A stretch of DNA of 64,000 nt from Chlamydomonas sphaeroides (taxonomy: Eukaryota; Chlorophyta; Chlorophyceae; Chlamydomonadales; Chlamydomonadaceae): the NCBI GenBank assembly GCA_001662425.1, contig BDDC01000011.1, positions 1 to 64,000 on the forward strand, read 5' to 3'. Under the pieces are notes generated by a model, which did no database searches, was not told the DNA's origin, and saw only the letters and a list, made by a program, of their open reading frames with translations. Both the position numbers and the translations under genes were made by a program. Position 1 is the first letter of the stretch. Each line of letters starts with the position of its first letter. Below, in pieces: positions 1-10,700 of this stretch.

Positions 1-43
1 CCTCCCTCCCTCCCTCCCTCCCTCCCTCCCTCCCTCCCCCCAG

Positions 44-1785
44 CTGGCCTCGCTGCTGCCCGCCCACCTGCTCCGCTCCGCGCTGCTGCGCTCCTCCGCC
101 GGCTGCGCCGAGCTGTTCGTGGGGCGCCGCTCCCGGCTGGCGGCCAGCCTGGCTGCGGGCTGCGGCGCGGGCTACGTGGCGGGCGTGGGCGACAGGCACG
201 CAGACAACCTGCTGCTGCGGCCGGGCAGCGGGCAGGTGCGCGGTGGGGGAGGGATGAGGCGGCCAGGGGCACGGGACGATGGGCGGGGCGTGGGCGGGGT
301 CCGGAGGTGGGGGCCTGGCGCTTCCGGGGGCTCGCAAGGCTCTCATGGCACGAACCCCACCACATCACTCCTGCCCCTCCCTGCTCCCCTCAGGTGGTCC
401 ACATCGACTTTGGGTACAGCTTCGGAGCAGCCACGCAGGTGCGCCTGCAGGGCCGGCAGGAGGGGGAGGGCGACGATGTGATGCCATACCCCCTCTCACA
501 CGTCCTGCCCAACCCCTCCCCCTCATCTCCCCTCCCGTCCCGCCCCCTGCCCTCCCCGCCCAGGTGCTGCCGCTGCCCGAGCTGCTGCCCTTCCGCCTCA
601 CGCCGCAGCTGGCGGGCGGTCTGGCGCCCCACAGCCCGACCGAGGTGCTGGCGCCCGCACTGGCGGCGGCGCTGGCGGCGCTCAGCGGCGGCCGGCAGCT
701 GCTGGGGGCCATCCTCGAGGTGCGGGCGGAAGGGGGGAAGAAGGGGGAAAGGGAGCGGGGAGGGTGCCGCACGGAGAAGCGACAGCGCGGTTCGTGCCTG
801 CGGGAAACCGGGAGGGGCCGTCTGAGCCAGGCCCAGGCCCCGGCTCCGTTCACGTTCGCGCGCTCTGCGCGCTCGCCATGCCCTGCTTGCCTGCTCCTTT
901 CCCTCCGCGCCCCCAGGTCTTCCTGCGCGAGCCCGTGTCTGACTGGCAGCACGAGGCGCTGCTGCTGAGGGGCAGCCAGCAGCAGGCGCAGCAGGCGCAG
1001 CCGGGCTCCGCCGGATCCGGCAGCAGCGGAGCCAGCGGCAGCGGAGGCGCGGAGGCGGGCGCCGCGGACGACGCAGGCGGCGCGGCGGCGGCCCTGGCGC
1101 TGGCACATAGCCGGGTGCGCCGAGGCAGCCCTGAGCAGCCGCCGCTCGGGGAAAGACGGCCCACCGCCGAGGGCTAAGCGCTGCCCGCCTCTCAGCCCGG
1201 CCCTGAGCCAGTTTGTGCCTCCCCTCCCTTCCCCCCTGCATGCCCTCCTTCCTCCGCGCCCCAGGTCCGTGTGGCGCTGCGCAAGCTGTCCCGCCACCAC
1301 CCCAGCCACGTGCTGCTGGCGGAGCTGGCTGCCGGCAGGCACTGCAGCGGCGAGCTGGCGGCGGCGCTGAGGGCCGCGGTGCTGGCGGCGCCGCCGGAGG
1401 GGCAGCCGGCGGGCGACGCGGCCGGCGGAGGCGGCGGCGGCGACGGCGACGTCGCGGAGGCGGGGCCGGGGCCGGCGGGGCGGCGGCTGCGGTACCGCGG
1501 GAGGCGGGAGCTCCTGCGGGTGTGTGGGCTGTGCGGGGCGGCAGGGCTGGGGTTACAAGGCGACCAGGGGGCGTGTGCGGCGGTATGGTCAGGATATGGC
1601 CTGCCCTGCCTGTTGAGGCACCTGCCGTCTGACATGTGTTCGCGTGTGCCCGTCGACCCCCCACCTTGTCCCCGCAGTCCCCTGGCCCGCTGTCCCCCGA
1701 GGAACAGGCCCGCTGCCTGCTGGACTTGGCCACCGACCCGGCGCTGCTGGCCCGGGCGTGGAGGGGCTGGGCGCCGTGGCTGTGA
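44..1785 (+). CDS. PRKDC-like: DNA-PKcs-like PIKK kinase, C-terminal part (5' end outside window)
   Basis: Six exons are readable: 44-235, 394-438, 564-719, 917-1114, 1265-1519 and 1678-1785 (TGA). All five introns are GT-AG and phase 0, and together they give 317 residues. The first exon holds the PIKK catalytic loop (GYVAGVGDRHADNLLL) and the second the metal-binding HIDFGYSFG motif. What follows, GAATQ then VLPLPELLPFRLT, is the version of this segment known from DNA-PKcs rather than ATM, ATR or TOR. The last exon is a FATC domain: LSPEEQARCLLDLATDP then GWAPWL at the very C-terminus, again closest to the DNA-PKcs ending. DNA-PKcs is the Ku-recruited Ser/Thr kinase of non-homologous end joining in the nucleus. 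A low-complexity Ser/Gly/Ala insert lies between kinase and FATC (about 1000-1110). The identification is from remembered family motifs; the N-terminal HEAT and FAT regions are outside the window. Confidence 0.88.
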
Positions 1786-2334
1786 GGGCGTGAGCGAGGG
1801 GAACATGGGAGGGGAGGGGGCCGGGGCGGGGGCAAGTGGCAGAGGGAGGTGGAGGCGGAGGGGAAGGCGGGGCTGAACACGGCTGTGCAACGGGGCCGGT
1901 GGGTGGCCGGTGGCTAGTGGGCGGTGGGGCGGCGGTGACAAGGAGACTCGGAGAGGCACTGGGAGTTGCAGACGGTCGGCAGTGTGGAGATTGCATTGAT
2001 GGCGTTTAATTTCCCGTTGTTGTTGTGCGGGGGACTGAACACCTGAGGGCGCCGGGGAAACGCCCTGCCGTGCCAAACCCACGGAGCCCTAGGAAGCACT
2101 GCCTTCCCCCTCGGATACACGCCACATCAAGTAACAAGTCGCCTACGAACGCGTTCGGTCATTTGACTTCAGCCGTTTTTTGGTCACGAGACAGCTCAGC
2201 TAAATCCATCCTCAGCTTCCTTCGCTGTGGGACGCGCACGCTCGATCGTTAGCGCAGAACGCAGTTTTGTGCACCAACGCGAGCCCTGACGGGCAACGGG
2301 CAACACGGAGCCCCCAACCCGACGAAAGGGCATC
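1786..2334. other. Intergenic: 3' UTR of DNA-PKcs gene and 5' region of next gene
   Basis: No coding exon is evident. No TGTAA signal was found after the DNA-PKcs stop, so where its transcript ends is unknown. The DNA becomes less GC-rich from about 2090 to 2330, which fits a promoter and 5' leader for the gene starting at 2335. Confidence 0.5.
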
Positions 2335-4129
2335 ATGGCGGACTGCTGCCTGTTGTTCTTCAGGGCAGTCAACTTGATTACAGCCCTTAGCGCACTTGCC
2401 ATTGCGGCGGCGTTCTCTATGGCGGTAAGCGCGTCATGCCAACAAGCAGTACCTTGGGCATTTGTGGGTCGCTCGACCTCATTAGCGGAGGCCCACACGT
2501 CCAGTGAACGATGGCATCATGCTGGATGATGTCTAGACCGTTATCGTGTGGCGGGCGCAGCGGACAGGCAAGCCTCGCCCCCCCCTGCCCTCCCAGCAAC
2601 ACACCTGCTTCCCCGGCCCCTTCCGCCACGGTTGGCCTCTCCATGCAGATAGTATTGGGGCCTCCCTTTACGGAAAAGTCCATGGTGAAGCTACAATTAT
2701 TGCGGTGCGCAGCCGGGCCTGCCGTCCGGCTCGCGCCCGGGATACCAAGTCGGCCCGCAGGCGCAGGGCATGCGGCCAGCGGCGCTGCAGCTGCACCGCT
2801 CCGCCGGTGAATTCCTGCGGGCACCACCGAGCGTTCAACGCTCGGCGACAGCCATCGTCCGTCCTGCCGCCCTCCCAGCAGCAACCCCGGCCCGGGTTGT
2901 CGGCAAGTCGCCCCTGCGCCCGGCTCCCCGCCCAACCCTAATGCGGCCGCCTGCCGCGCCCCGCGCCGCTCTGTGCGCGCAGCGTCTACGGCGTGGCCTG
3001 GGCGCTGCTGCTGGCGCTGATAGAGTGCGAGTGGGAGTGGCTCATGCAGTTCTACCGCATCCTGGAGTTCTGGACGGCTCGGGGCGTATGCCAGGTGTGC
3101 AGCCGCGCCCGCCTAGCGGCACGCTAGCAACGAGCCCGGGCCACCGGCACGGCAGCCACGGCAGCGTGCTGCGGCAGGACCAGCGCAACGCGCCCCCCCA
3201 TGTGGGGCCCACCGCATGCCCGCCATCGACCCTGCAGCGGGGCCGCGCCCGCGCCTGCGCCTGCCTTCACCGCACTGCGCCCTTTTAGAACCCGCCATTT
3301 CTGGCAGCCCAGGGATTGCGCCCTTCGAGCGCACAACCCCACGACTCGTGCGTCATCGCCACTCGACCCCTCGACCCCTCGACCCCTCGACCCCTCGCCC
3401 CAGGCCTTCCTGGCGGTGCTGACGCTGGAGCTGGTGCACTCCAGCGGCAACAGCGACCTGGACAAGTCCGTGCGGCTGTACCGCACAGTGGCGGGCATGT
3501 GGTGCGTGACACAGCCCTGTGGGGGGCGGCGGTGGAGCGTGGGCGTGGGCGCGGCGATGGGGCTTGGGCGATGGGGCGTGGGCGTGGGCGTGGGCGTGGG
3601 CGTGGGCGTGGGCGTGGGCGTGGGCGTGGGCGTGGGCGTGGGTGGGTGCAGACCGTCGGCGCCCGCCCGCGGGACTCGCCGCCCACACCGACGGCTCTCC
3701 CGCCGCGCCCCTGCCCGCTTACCACACACACCCTCAACCGCAGCATGCTGGGCTGCTCGGGCTTTTACTTCCTGGGTGGCCTACTGTGCCTCGGCACGCT
3801 TCGAAACGGTGCGCGGCTGCCGTGGCACGTGTGGGCACAGTTGCCAGGGCGACAGGATCCGGTAGCGCTGGCCTGCGGCCTCCACCCTCAGGAGACCGGG
3901 TATCAGGGTACGGCAGCGCTGATCGGCGTGCCGCTCTTGCTGGCACGTGCCGCTCTGCCCGGCTGCTGTCGTGCTGAAAGCCCGTCAGCACCAGCATGCC
4001 TGCCCCGGGACCTGCGCAGCCCGCTACAAGCGCTTTGCGGAGCGGCTAAAAGTGGAGCGGGACCTGGAGTCGCTGGAGCGGCAACGGGAAGAGCTGAGCC
4101 GGCTGCTGCAGGTCTACACCAAGGAGTGA
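2335..4129 (+). CDS. COPI-associated / TVP15-like Golgi membrane protein
   Basis: Six exons: 2335-2424, 2649-2704, 2983-3094, 3404-3501, 3744-3808 and 4020-4129 (TGA), about 176 residues. All junctions keep frame. The protein shows four hydrophobic segments: residues about 5-30 (VNLITALSALAIAAAF), 52-65 (VAWALLLALIE), 80-98 (ARGVCQAFLAVLTLEL) and 125-145 (GFYFLGGLLCLGTL). The order TM1, a basic turn, TM2, an EWEWLMQFYRILEFW stretch and TM3 resembles the COPI-associated family that includes yeast Tvp15, small tetraspanning proteins of Golgi vesicles. The C-terminal exon is a charged coiled coil (VERDLESLERQREELSRLL), normal for a cytosolic tail. The start is the first ATG before TM1. The assignment rests on topology and remembered motif shape, so function is inferred; another four-span vesicle protein is the main alternative. 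Confidence 0.66.
3363..3394. repeat. Tandem 8-mer TCGACCCC x4
   Basis: Four perfect copies of TCGACCCC lie in the intron just before the exon at 3404 and form part of its pyrimidine-rich acceptor region. Confidence 0.9.
3574..3639. repeat. Hexamer microsatellite GGGCGT x11
   Basis: Eleven perfect copies of GGGCGT lie in the intron between the exons ending at 3501 and starting at 3744 of the TVP15-like gene. Apparent open frames here are products of the repeat. Confidence 0.95.
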
Positions 4130-4201
4130 CGACGCGGGCCGGGGTACAGGGTCGGGGGAGCGGCGCGTGTGTTGAGGGCCAGGGGTAGAGGCTGGAGGAG
4201 C

Positions 4202-4308
4202 TGTGCATGGTTTACGGGGAGCGGAGTGAGCTGGAGCGCTTGGTGGGACTGGATTGTGCATGGTTGACGGGGAGCGGAGTGAGCGAGAGCGCTTCATTGG
4301 GCTGGGTT
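4202..4308. repeat. Imperfect tandem duplication, 53-bp unit, 3' UTR of TVP15-like gene
   Basis: Two neighbouring copies, 4202-4254 and about 4255-4308, share TGTGCATGG and GGGGAGCGGAGTGAG blocks with a few substitutions. They lie downstream of the stop at 4129 and before the polyadenylation signal at 4509. Confidence 0.8.
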
Positions 4309-4508
4309 GCCGGTTTATGGTCCAGTAGCTGGCGGGCGGCGAACCGGACACACGATGACACGAGGTGAACGAGCGAGTGCACCAACTAGTTGGACTAGCT
4401 GAGTGCGCCTCTGTGCTACGCTCAGGGGTTCTCCCCTGGCTACGCTGTCCAATTTGCGTGCGGACACGCACACAAGCATTGCCCCTACGCGCTGCAGGAG
4501 CTGCGTTC

Positions 4509-4513
4509 TGTAA
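4509..4513 (+). terminator. TGTAA polyadenylation signal, TVP15-like gene
   Basis: TGTAA is the usual chlorophyte poly(A) signal. It sits 380 bases after the stop at 4129 and 245 bases before the next start codon at 4758, and it is the only copy seen between the two genes. Confidence 0.55.
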
Positions 4514-4757
4514 TGTTGGAATGTGTAAGATGGCGCGAGGGTTCCGGGCCGCAGTCGTAAGGTGTCCGTGCGGTGCGGGGGCAGCTGGAAGGGCGAAGCA
4601 GCAGGAGGGAGAAGCGTGCAATACACACTGGGCTACGTCGCCTTCGCCCCCCAGCTTCTCTGTCACACCAGTGTATTAAGAACGATGCTGCCAGCTCACT
4701 AAGCTCGGGGCCATGCCTCTCTAGTAGCACACTTGGTACCGATCGCCAAAACGAGAC

Positions 4758-7700
4758 ATGGACGACACAGCGTCCATAAGCTCTCGGACCTCCAAGGCGA
4801 GCTCTCGCGTTCCAGAAGTGAGTGAAACAGCAGGTAGCGACCAGGTTTGCGCTGAACGGGCGCAAGCAGTTGCTAAAATGCTACCGTGTTGCCCGGCTGC
4901 AGAAGATACCAGCTGCTATCAAAGCGAAGCCGAAAGAGGAGCTTGAGAAGCTATGCTGGCAACTCACTCAGCTAAACAAGAAAAAAGACTTGCAGCTTAA
5001 GGGTGCGTCCTCAACGGTGCCAGCTGCTCTGGGGAACGCGTGTATCGCCTTATGCTCATGGCGTGACTCAACGGTGCAGAGCTGTCAGGCGGTGTCCCGC
5101 CGAGTCCAAGCAAAGTTGGGGATGGCGCGTCGACGGTGAGTGCGGGGTCGAGCCACGAGGATGGCGCTAGCTCCACTCCGCTGGCTACGTTGCCAGGGCG
5201 ATGGGTCCTCGGCCGCACAGCTACTGCCGCCTTCGACGGCCCCGTTGTCCCCCTGCAGCCCGAGCACGGTGGCGTGGCGTCGTTGCTCAAGCGCGCAGAG
5301 CAGGCGGAGGCCGCTGCGCAGGCGGCCACCGAGGCCAGCAGCTCGCTAAAGGCGGAGCTGGCGCTCACCAAGGACTCTCTAGCGGAGGCACAGGCGCAAG
5401 CGCAGGTACACCGTTGCCCCCAGAAGCTGTGGGCCACCCGGGGCCAGGCTGTCGTATGCTGCAGCGCCGGCCTCTTGGCGTCTGCCGAACAGCCAGCGTG
5501 CCCTTCGGCCTCTCCTTGGACCCCGCAGGAAGCGCTTGAGAAGCTGGCTGCCTCCCAGAAGCAGGCGGACGCGCTGGCGCAGGCGGCCCGCGAGTCGGCT
5601 CTGGCGACCGAGGAGCGCATGCAGGAGCAGCTGCGGGTGAGCTGGGGTGTCGGGTGCACGTCAAGTCGTAGGCACGGCTACCCTGAGAGACCCACGGTCT
5701 CAGCTCATCCGCCCCAGCGGCTATATCCCTTGTTCGGGGGCTGCCGCCGCAAGCCCAGGCCCCGGGCACCGCGGCCTCGCCCAACCCCGCACCGCAGCAC
5801 GCCGTCCTAACCTGCCCACCCAACCCGCCGCGCAGGAAATCGAGTCCTTGCGCGCTGCGCTGGAGTCCTCCAAGCAGAATGCGCAGGACTGGGCGGAGAA
5901 GGAGGGCGCCTTCCTGCAGCAGCTGGGCTCGCTCAAGGCCGCGCTGCGCGAGCGGGACAGCGAGCACGAGGGCGTCGCGTCGCGCATGGGTGAGCCGCGC
6001 CACGCCGCGCCGCAATGCACAAGCCGCCAGGCTGCCATGCCGTTGAGTGCTGCAAGCCAGGGCCATAGGCCTGGTCAGCCGGCCACACTCTCTCCACCAC
6101 GCCAGCTTCACATGGCCACCCACAACCTCCGGCTCTGGCGCATTGTTGCACGCACTGGCGCGTCTAACCGCATTCCCTCTGCGCACGGCCGACGCGCTAC
6201 TCTACCCGGGGCGTTCTGTGCCGCGTGTGGGGCTCTGTTCTACTAAACAGTTGTACACACGTGATGGTATGATAGTACGCGTCACCCCTGGTACACCCTC
6301 CGGCTATCTGCCCATCTGCCTGTCCACCCGCACCGCACCGCAGTGGACCTGCGTGACCGCATCGGCGAGCTGGAGGACGTGGCGGACGCGGCCCGCGCCA
6401 AGGAGCAGGAGGCCGCGGCCGCAGCCGCAGCCGCCGAGCAGCGCGTCAGCGAGCTGCAGACGGAGCTGCAGGTGGCGCGCGCCGCCGCTGCCGAGGCCCC
6501 CGCCGCAGGCGCTGGCGCCGCCGACGCCGAGCAGCTGGCAGCTCAGGTGGCGGAGGCGGTCGCCGCGGCCGAGGCGTCCGCGGCGCGCGCCGTTGCGCTT
6601 GAGGCGGAGCTTGCCGAGGTGCGGGCCGCGGCTGCGGCTGCAGCCGCGCCGTCCGGCGGCGGCGAGGCCGACGGCGCACTGCGCGAGGCCCGTGCACGGG
6701 TCGCGGAGCTGGAGGCCGAGCTGATCGCCTCGGCGCGCAAGCTGGCCGAGGCTGATGACAAGGCCGTGGCGTCCGTGGCCAAGGAGCAGCAGCGGTACGC
6801 GGCGCTGGAGGCCAAGCACGCGGCGGCCAGCCAGCAGCTGGCGGCGGCGCAGCAGCAGCTGGCGGGCGCGGCGGCGGCGCAGCAGGGCGGCGCGGGCGCG
6901 GCGGAGGCGCGGCTGCAGGAGCTGGAAGCGGCGCTGGCGGCGAGCGAGGCGCGGGCGCGGGAGCTGGAGGCCGAGACACAGGTGCGGGTGGCGGTAGGGG
7001 CGTAAGCAGCGCCTCGGCCAGTGCTATGGACCTCGGCAGGGGACGCTACTGCTTGCAAGGTGAGGAGCCTCATGTTGCGCGCTCCGTGGTGCCGGCTGTC
7101 CCCCGCAGCGGCTGTCGGCGGAGCGCGAGGAGCTGCTGACGCTGCAGGACCAGTCGGCGGGCGAGCTCACGTCCCGGCTGGCGGCGCTGAGTGTGCGGGA
7201 GCGGGAGATGGCGGACATGCAGGTGGGGCTTGGCGCCGGGGGACACTGTAATAGTTGCGTGCGGGCAGTAAGGAGGCAGGTCGGGCAATAATAAGGCAGG
7301 TCGGGCAGCGCTTTCCAATATGCGAGATGCGTACGAGGCCGGTGCGGCTGGGGGCCGGGGGCATAGCACCGCAGTAAAGTTCTCAGTGCACGCGGAGGCT
7401 GACAACGGCCATCGCGACAGCCGGCGGCCAAAGCAACTCACAGTCCACGTCGCCTGGGGCTCGTAGCCCGGCGCACGGCCACGCCCTGCTGCTCGGGTCC
7501 CACAAGCCTCATGACAGCGCCGCATGGCCGCCCTACCTCTGCCAGCCGCCGCCGCCGCCTGCTTGCCGGCTGGCCCAGGTGCTGACTGCAGCCCGAAACG
7601 CGGGCGCGCACGAGGCCTCGCGCTGCGGACTGGGCCTCGCCCTCATGGCGCCAGAGCGGGTGCCGGTGGGGTCCCAGGCCCTCTCACACGCGCCGCTGCC

Positions 7701-10700
7701 TCCCGCTCCCTCGCAGGTGCTGCAGCGCAACATGGAGGCGCGGCTGGAGGAGATGCAGGCGCGGCTGGACTCGGCCGAGGAGGAGGCGGGCCACGGCGGC
7801 ACGCAGGTGCGGGACCCACGCAGCAGCAGCAGCTGCTGCTGCCCGCGCTCCCTTGCCGGGGACCGGGCTCGGGTGCCCATCATCGACAGCGTGTAAGCTG
7901 GGAGCTCCTCCTGCCTGCCAGCTGCCAGCAGCACTTGCCGCGTCTGCGACTGATTACGCATGCGCTGGCCTGTCGATCGCATGCTGCACACCACCTGCCG
8001 CCTGCCCACTCCTCCTCTGCCCTGCCCTCCCACGCTGCCCTCCCTGCATCTCCCGCCGTCCTCGCCCACGGTGGCCACAGGACGAGCACGTGCACGAGCT
8101 GCTGCACGCGCGCCACCAGCTGGGGGCGCTGGCCGAGGCGCTGGTGGGGGCGGCCGAGGAGCTGGAGGGCGCGCAGCAGGCCGCGACCTGCAGGGCCCAG
8201 GTGCGGTCCGGGCCCGGGCTTGCACGGACGAGAGCAGGGCCCCATGGCAGGCACCGCGCGCCTGCGGCCTGTCACATTGGTTGTTCGCTGCGGCGCTGAC
8301 GTTGCGCGCATTGTGTGGGCGGTGGACCCCAGGCCTACGACGCGGCGGTGTCCAACCTGGGCCGACTGGCGCTGGGCGGCGGTGGCGGTGGTGGTCGTGC
8401 TGGTGCTGATGGCGGTGCCGCGGCAGGGACGCGGGCTGCCGCGGCTGCGGACGAGGGGCCGAGTGCCGGCGGCGAGGCGCCGGCTGCGGTGCGTGCGCAG
8501 CTGGACGAGGCGCAGCAGGAGCTGCAGCACAAGGCGGCGTACGTGATGCTGTTGACGCAGCAGGTACGACAGCAGGGCCGCAGGCGCGGGACTCCCGTGC
8601 CCACGCTCAAGCAAGTGCCAACCCTGCTCTCCGCTGCGGCCTCGCCGTTGTTCAATTCAAGCTCACGCGCCCGATCCGCCCCGCCTTGCTCCCTATCCGG
8701 TAACGCGCCCCCTTGCCCGGCCCCTTGCACGCACTCTTGCCCGTCGTAGCTGGAGGAGGCGTCCAACCGGATGGATGCCCTGCAGGCCGAGCTGTCCGCG
8801 GCCCTGCAGGATCGCGACGCCGCAGCCTCGGCAGCACGCGCCGATGCCGAGGCGTCTGCCGCGGCGGCGCGACAGGGCGTGGAGGCCCAGCTGGCGGCAG
8901 CGCAGGCGGAGGCCGAGTCGCTGCGGCAGCAGGCGGCGGCAGCTGGCGCCGCCAGCAGCGGCAAGGGCAAGGGCGACGCGGAGTGGCGCATCTCGGAGCT
9001 GGAGGCTGAGCTGGAGGAGCTCAAGGGCGAGCTCGACGAGCGCGAGGCGGATGCTAGCAAGCTCAAGCGGCAGCTGTCGGAGGCGGAGGCGCTGCAAGCG
9101 CGCGTGGCGGAACTCGAGGGCGAGCTTGCGGGCGTCCGGCAGGAGCTGGCGGAGGCGCAGCGGTCTCAGCAGCAGGCCAACGGCGCACCCGCCGCCGCGG
9201 CCGGCGGCTCCGAGTGGCGCGTGTCGGAGCTGGAGGCGGAGCTGGAGGAGCTCAAGGGGCTGCTGGACGAGCGTGAGGCAGCGGTCGCGGCGGCGGCCAA
9301 GGCCCATGAGGCCGCGCTGGGCGAGCTGCGGCAGCAGCACAGCGAGGCGCTGCAGCAGGCCCGGGCCGAGGCGGCGGCGGCCGCGGCCGCCGAGGCCACT
9401 GCCGCCGCCGCCGCCGCCTCCAGCGGTGGAGGAAAGGGCAAGGACGCGGAGTGGCGCATCTCGGAGCTTGAGGCGCAGCTGGAGGAGCTGAAGGGCGTGC
9501 TCGACGAGCGCGAGGCTGAGGTGGCTAAGCTCCAACAGCAGGCCCGCGAGGCGGCGGCAGCGGCTGCGTCCTCGGCGGCGGCCGAGGCCGGCGCGGCCGA
9601 GGCGCAGGCGGCGCTGGCGGCAGTCGAGGCGCGGGTGGCAGAGCTGACCGCGCAGGCGGCGGACGCGGTCGCGCGCTCGAGTGAGCTTGAGGGCCAGCTG
9701 ACGGAGGCCGCGGCGGCGCTGGCGGCGGCTCAGGCGCGTGTGCAGGAGCTCGAGGCGGCTGCCGCGGCGTCGGCCGGTGGCGCCGAGGCGCCCGCGGAGC
9801 ACGGCAGCAGCGGCGGCGCTGCGGAGGGTGCCGAGGCGGCGGCGGGCGGCAGCACGGAGGGCGGCTCCAGCAAGGCAGCTGAGCTGGCGGACCAGAACGA
9901 CAAGCTGACCAAGGAGCTGACGGTGGGGAGACCGAACGGGCTGGGAGCGGGCGTGTGGGGACGGCGGGCTCGCCACGGCCGGCCGCTGCATCGTGTGTCG
10001 CCATGTCATTGTGTTGCCACGCCTTTGCCGCCCTGTCCGCTGCCACTGAATGTCCCTGTACGCCTACATGCTTTCTACGCCGCGCCCGGCGCACCCTCCC
10101 TCCCCAGGAGCTCAAGCGCAAGGTGGTGACGATGCTGAAGAAGCACAAGGCCGAGACCGCGGCCGCCGCCAAGGACGCCGAGGCGGCCAAGGCGGCAAAG
10201 GAGCAGCTGACGGCGGCCGCCAAGGAGGCTGACGGCCTGCGGTCGGAGCTGGCGGCGGCGCACGCGGCCACCGAGGCGGCGGAGGCGGCTGCCGACAAGG
10301 CCGCGGCCAAGGTGGCGGAGCTGACCGCCAGCCTTGCGGAGGTGTCTCGTGCGGCGGCACAGGCGCAGGCGGAGCTGACGCAGCGCGAGGGGCTGCTGCA
10401 GGTCCGGCCAGGGGAGGGCAGTGGGGTAATACGTTCCTCAGAAGGGCGTTGAGCCGCCGCTGAAGTCGCGTGTCAGTGGCACTTGCTGGTCGTTGCCTTG
10501 GCGGGAGGCCGCTCGCGGAGATGCTGCTAGAGCCATGCAGCGCAGGGCCCGGTCTGATCTCTCTGCATGTGCTGCTGCCTGCTCAGGAGTACAAGTCCCT
10601 GGCGCAGCAGAAGGACGGCGCCGCGGGTGCGGCCACGGCCCGCATGGAGCAGGAGGTCAAGCGGCTCAAGGTGCGCTGCAACCCGGGCGGGCACGGAACC

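Noticed and set aside
365..1880. Long minus-strand frames opposite the DNA-PKcs exons
   Set aside because: They run across clear plus-strand splice sites and are Pro/Arg/Ala low-complexity shadows.
8693..10009. 438-codon open frame on the minus strand
   Set aside because: It is antisense to the main golgin coiled-coil exon; GC-rich Ala/Leu/Arg codons open the opposite strand by composition, and it has no splice or gene-end support.
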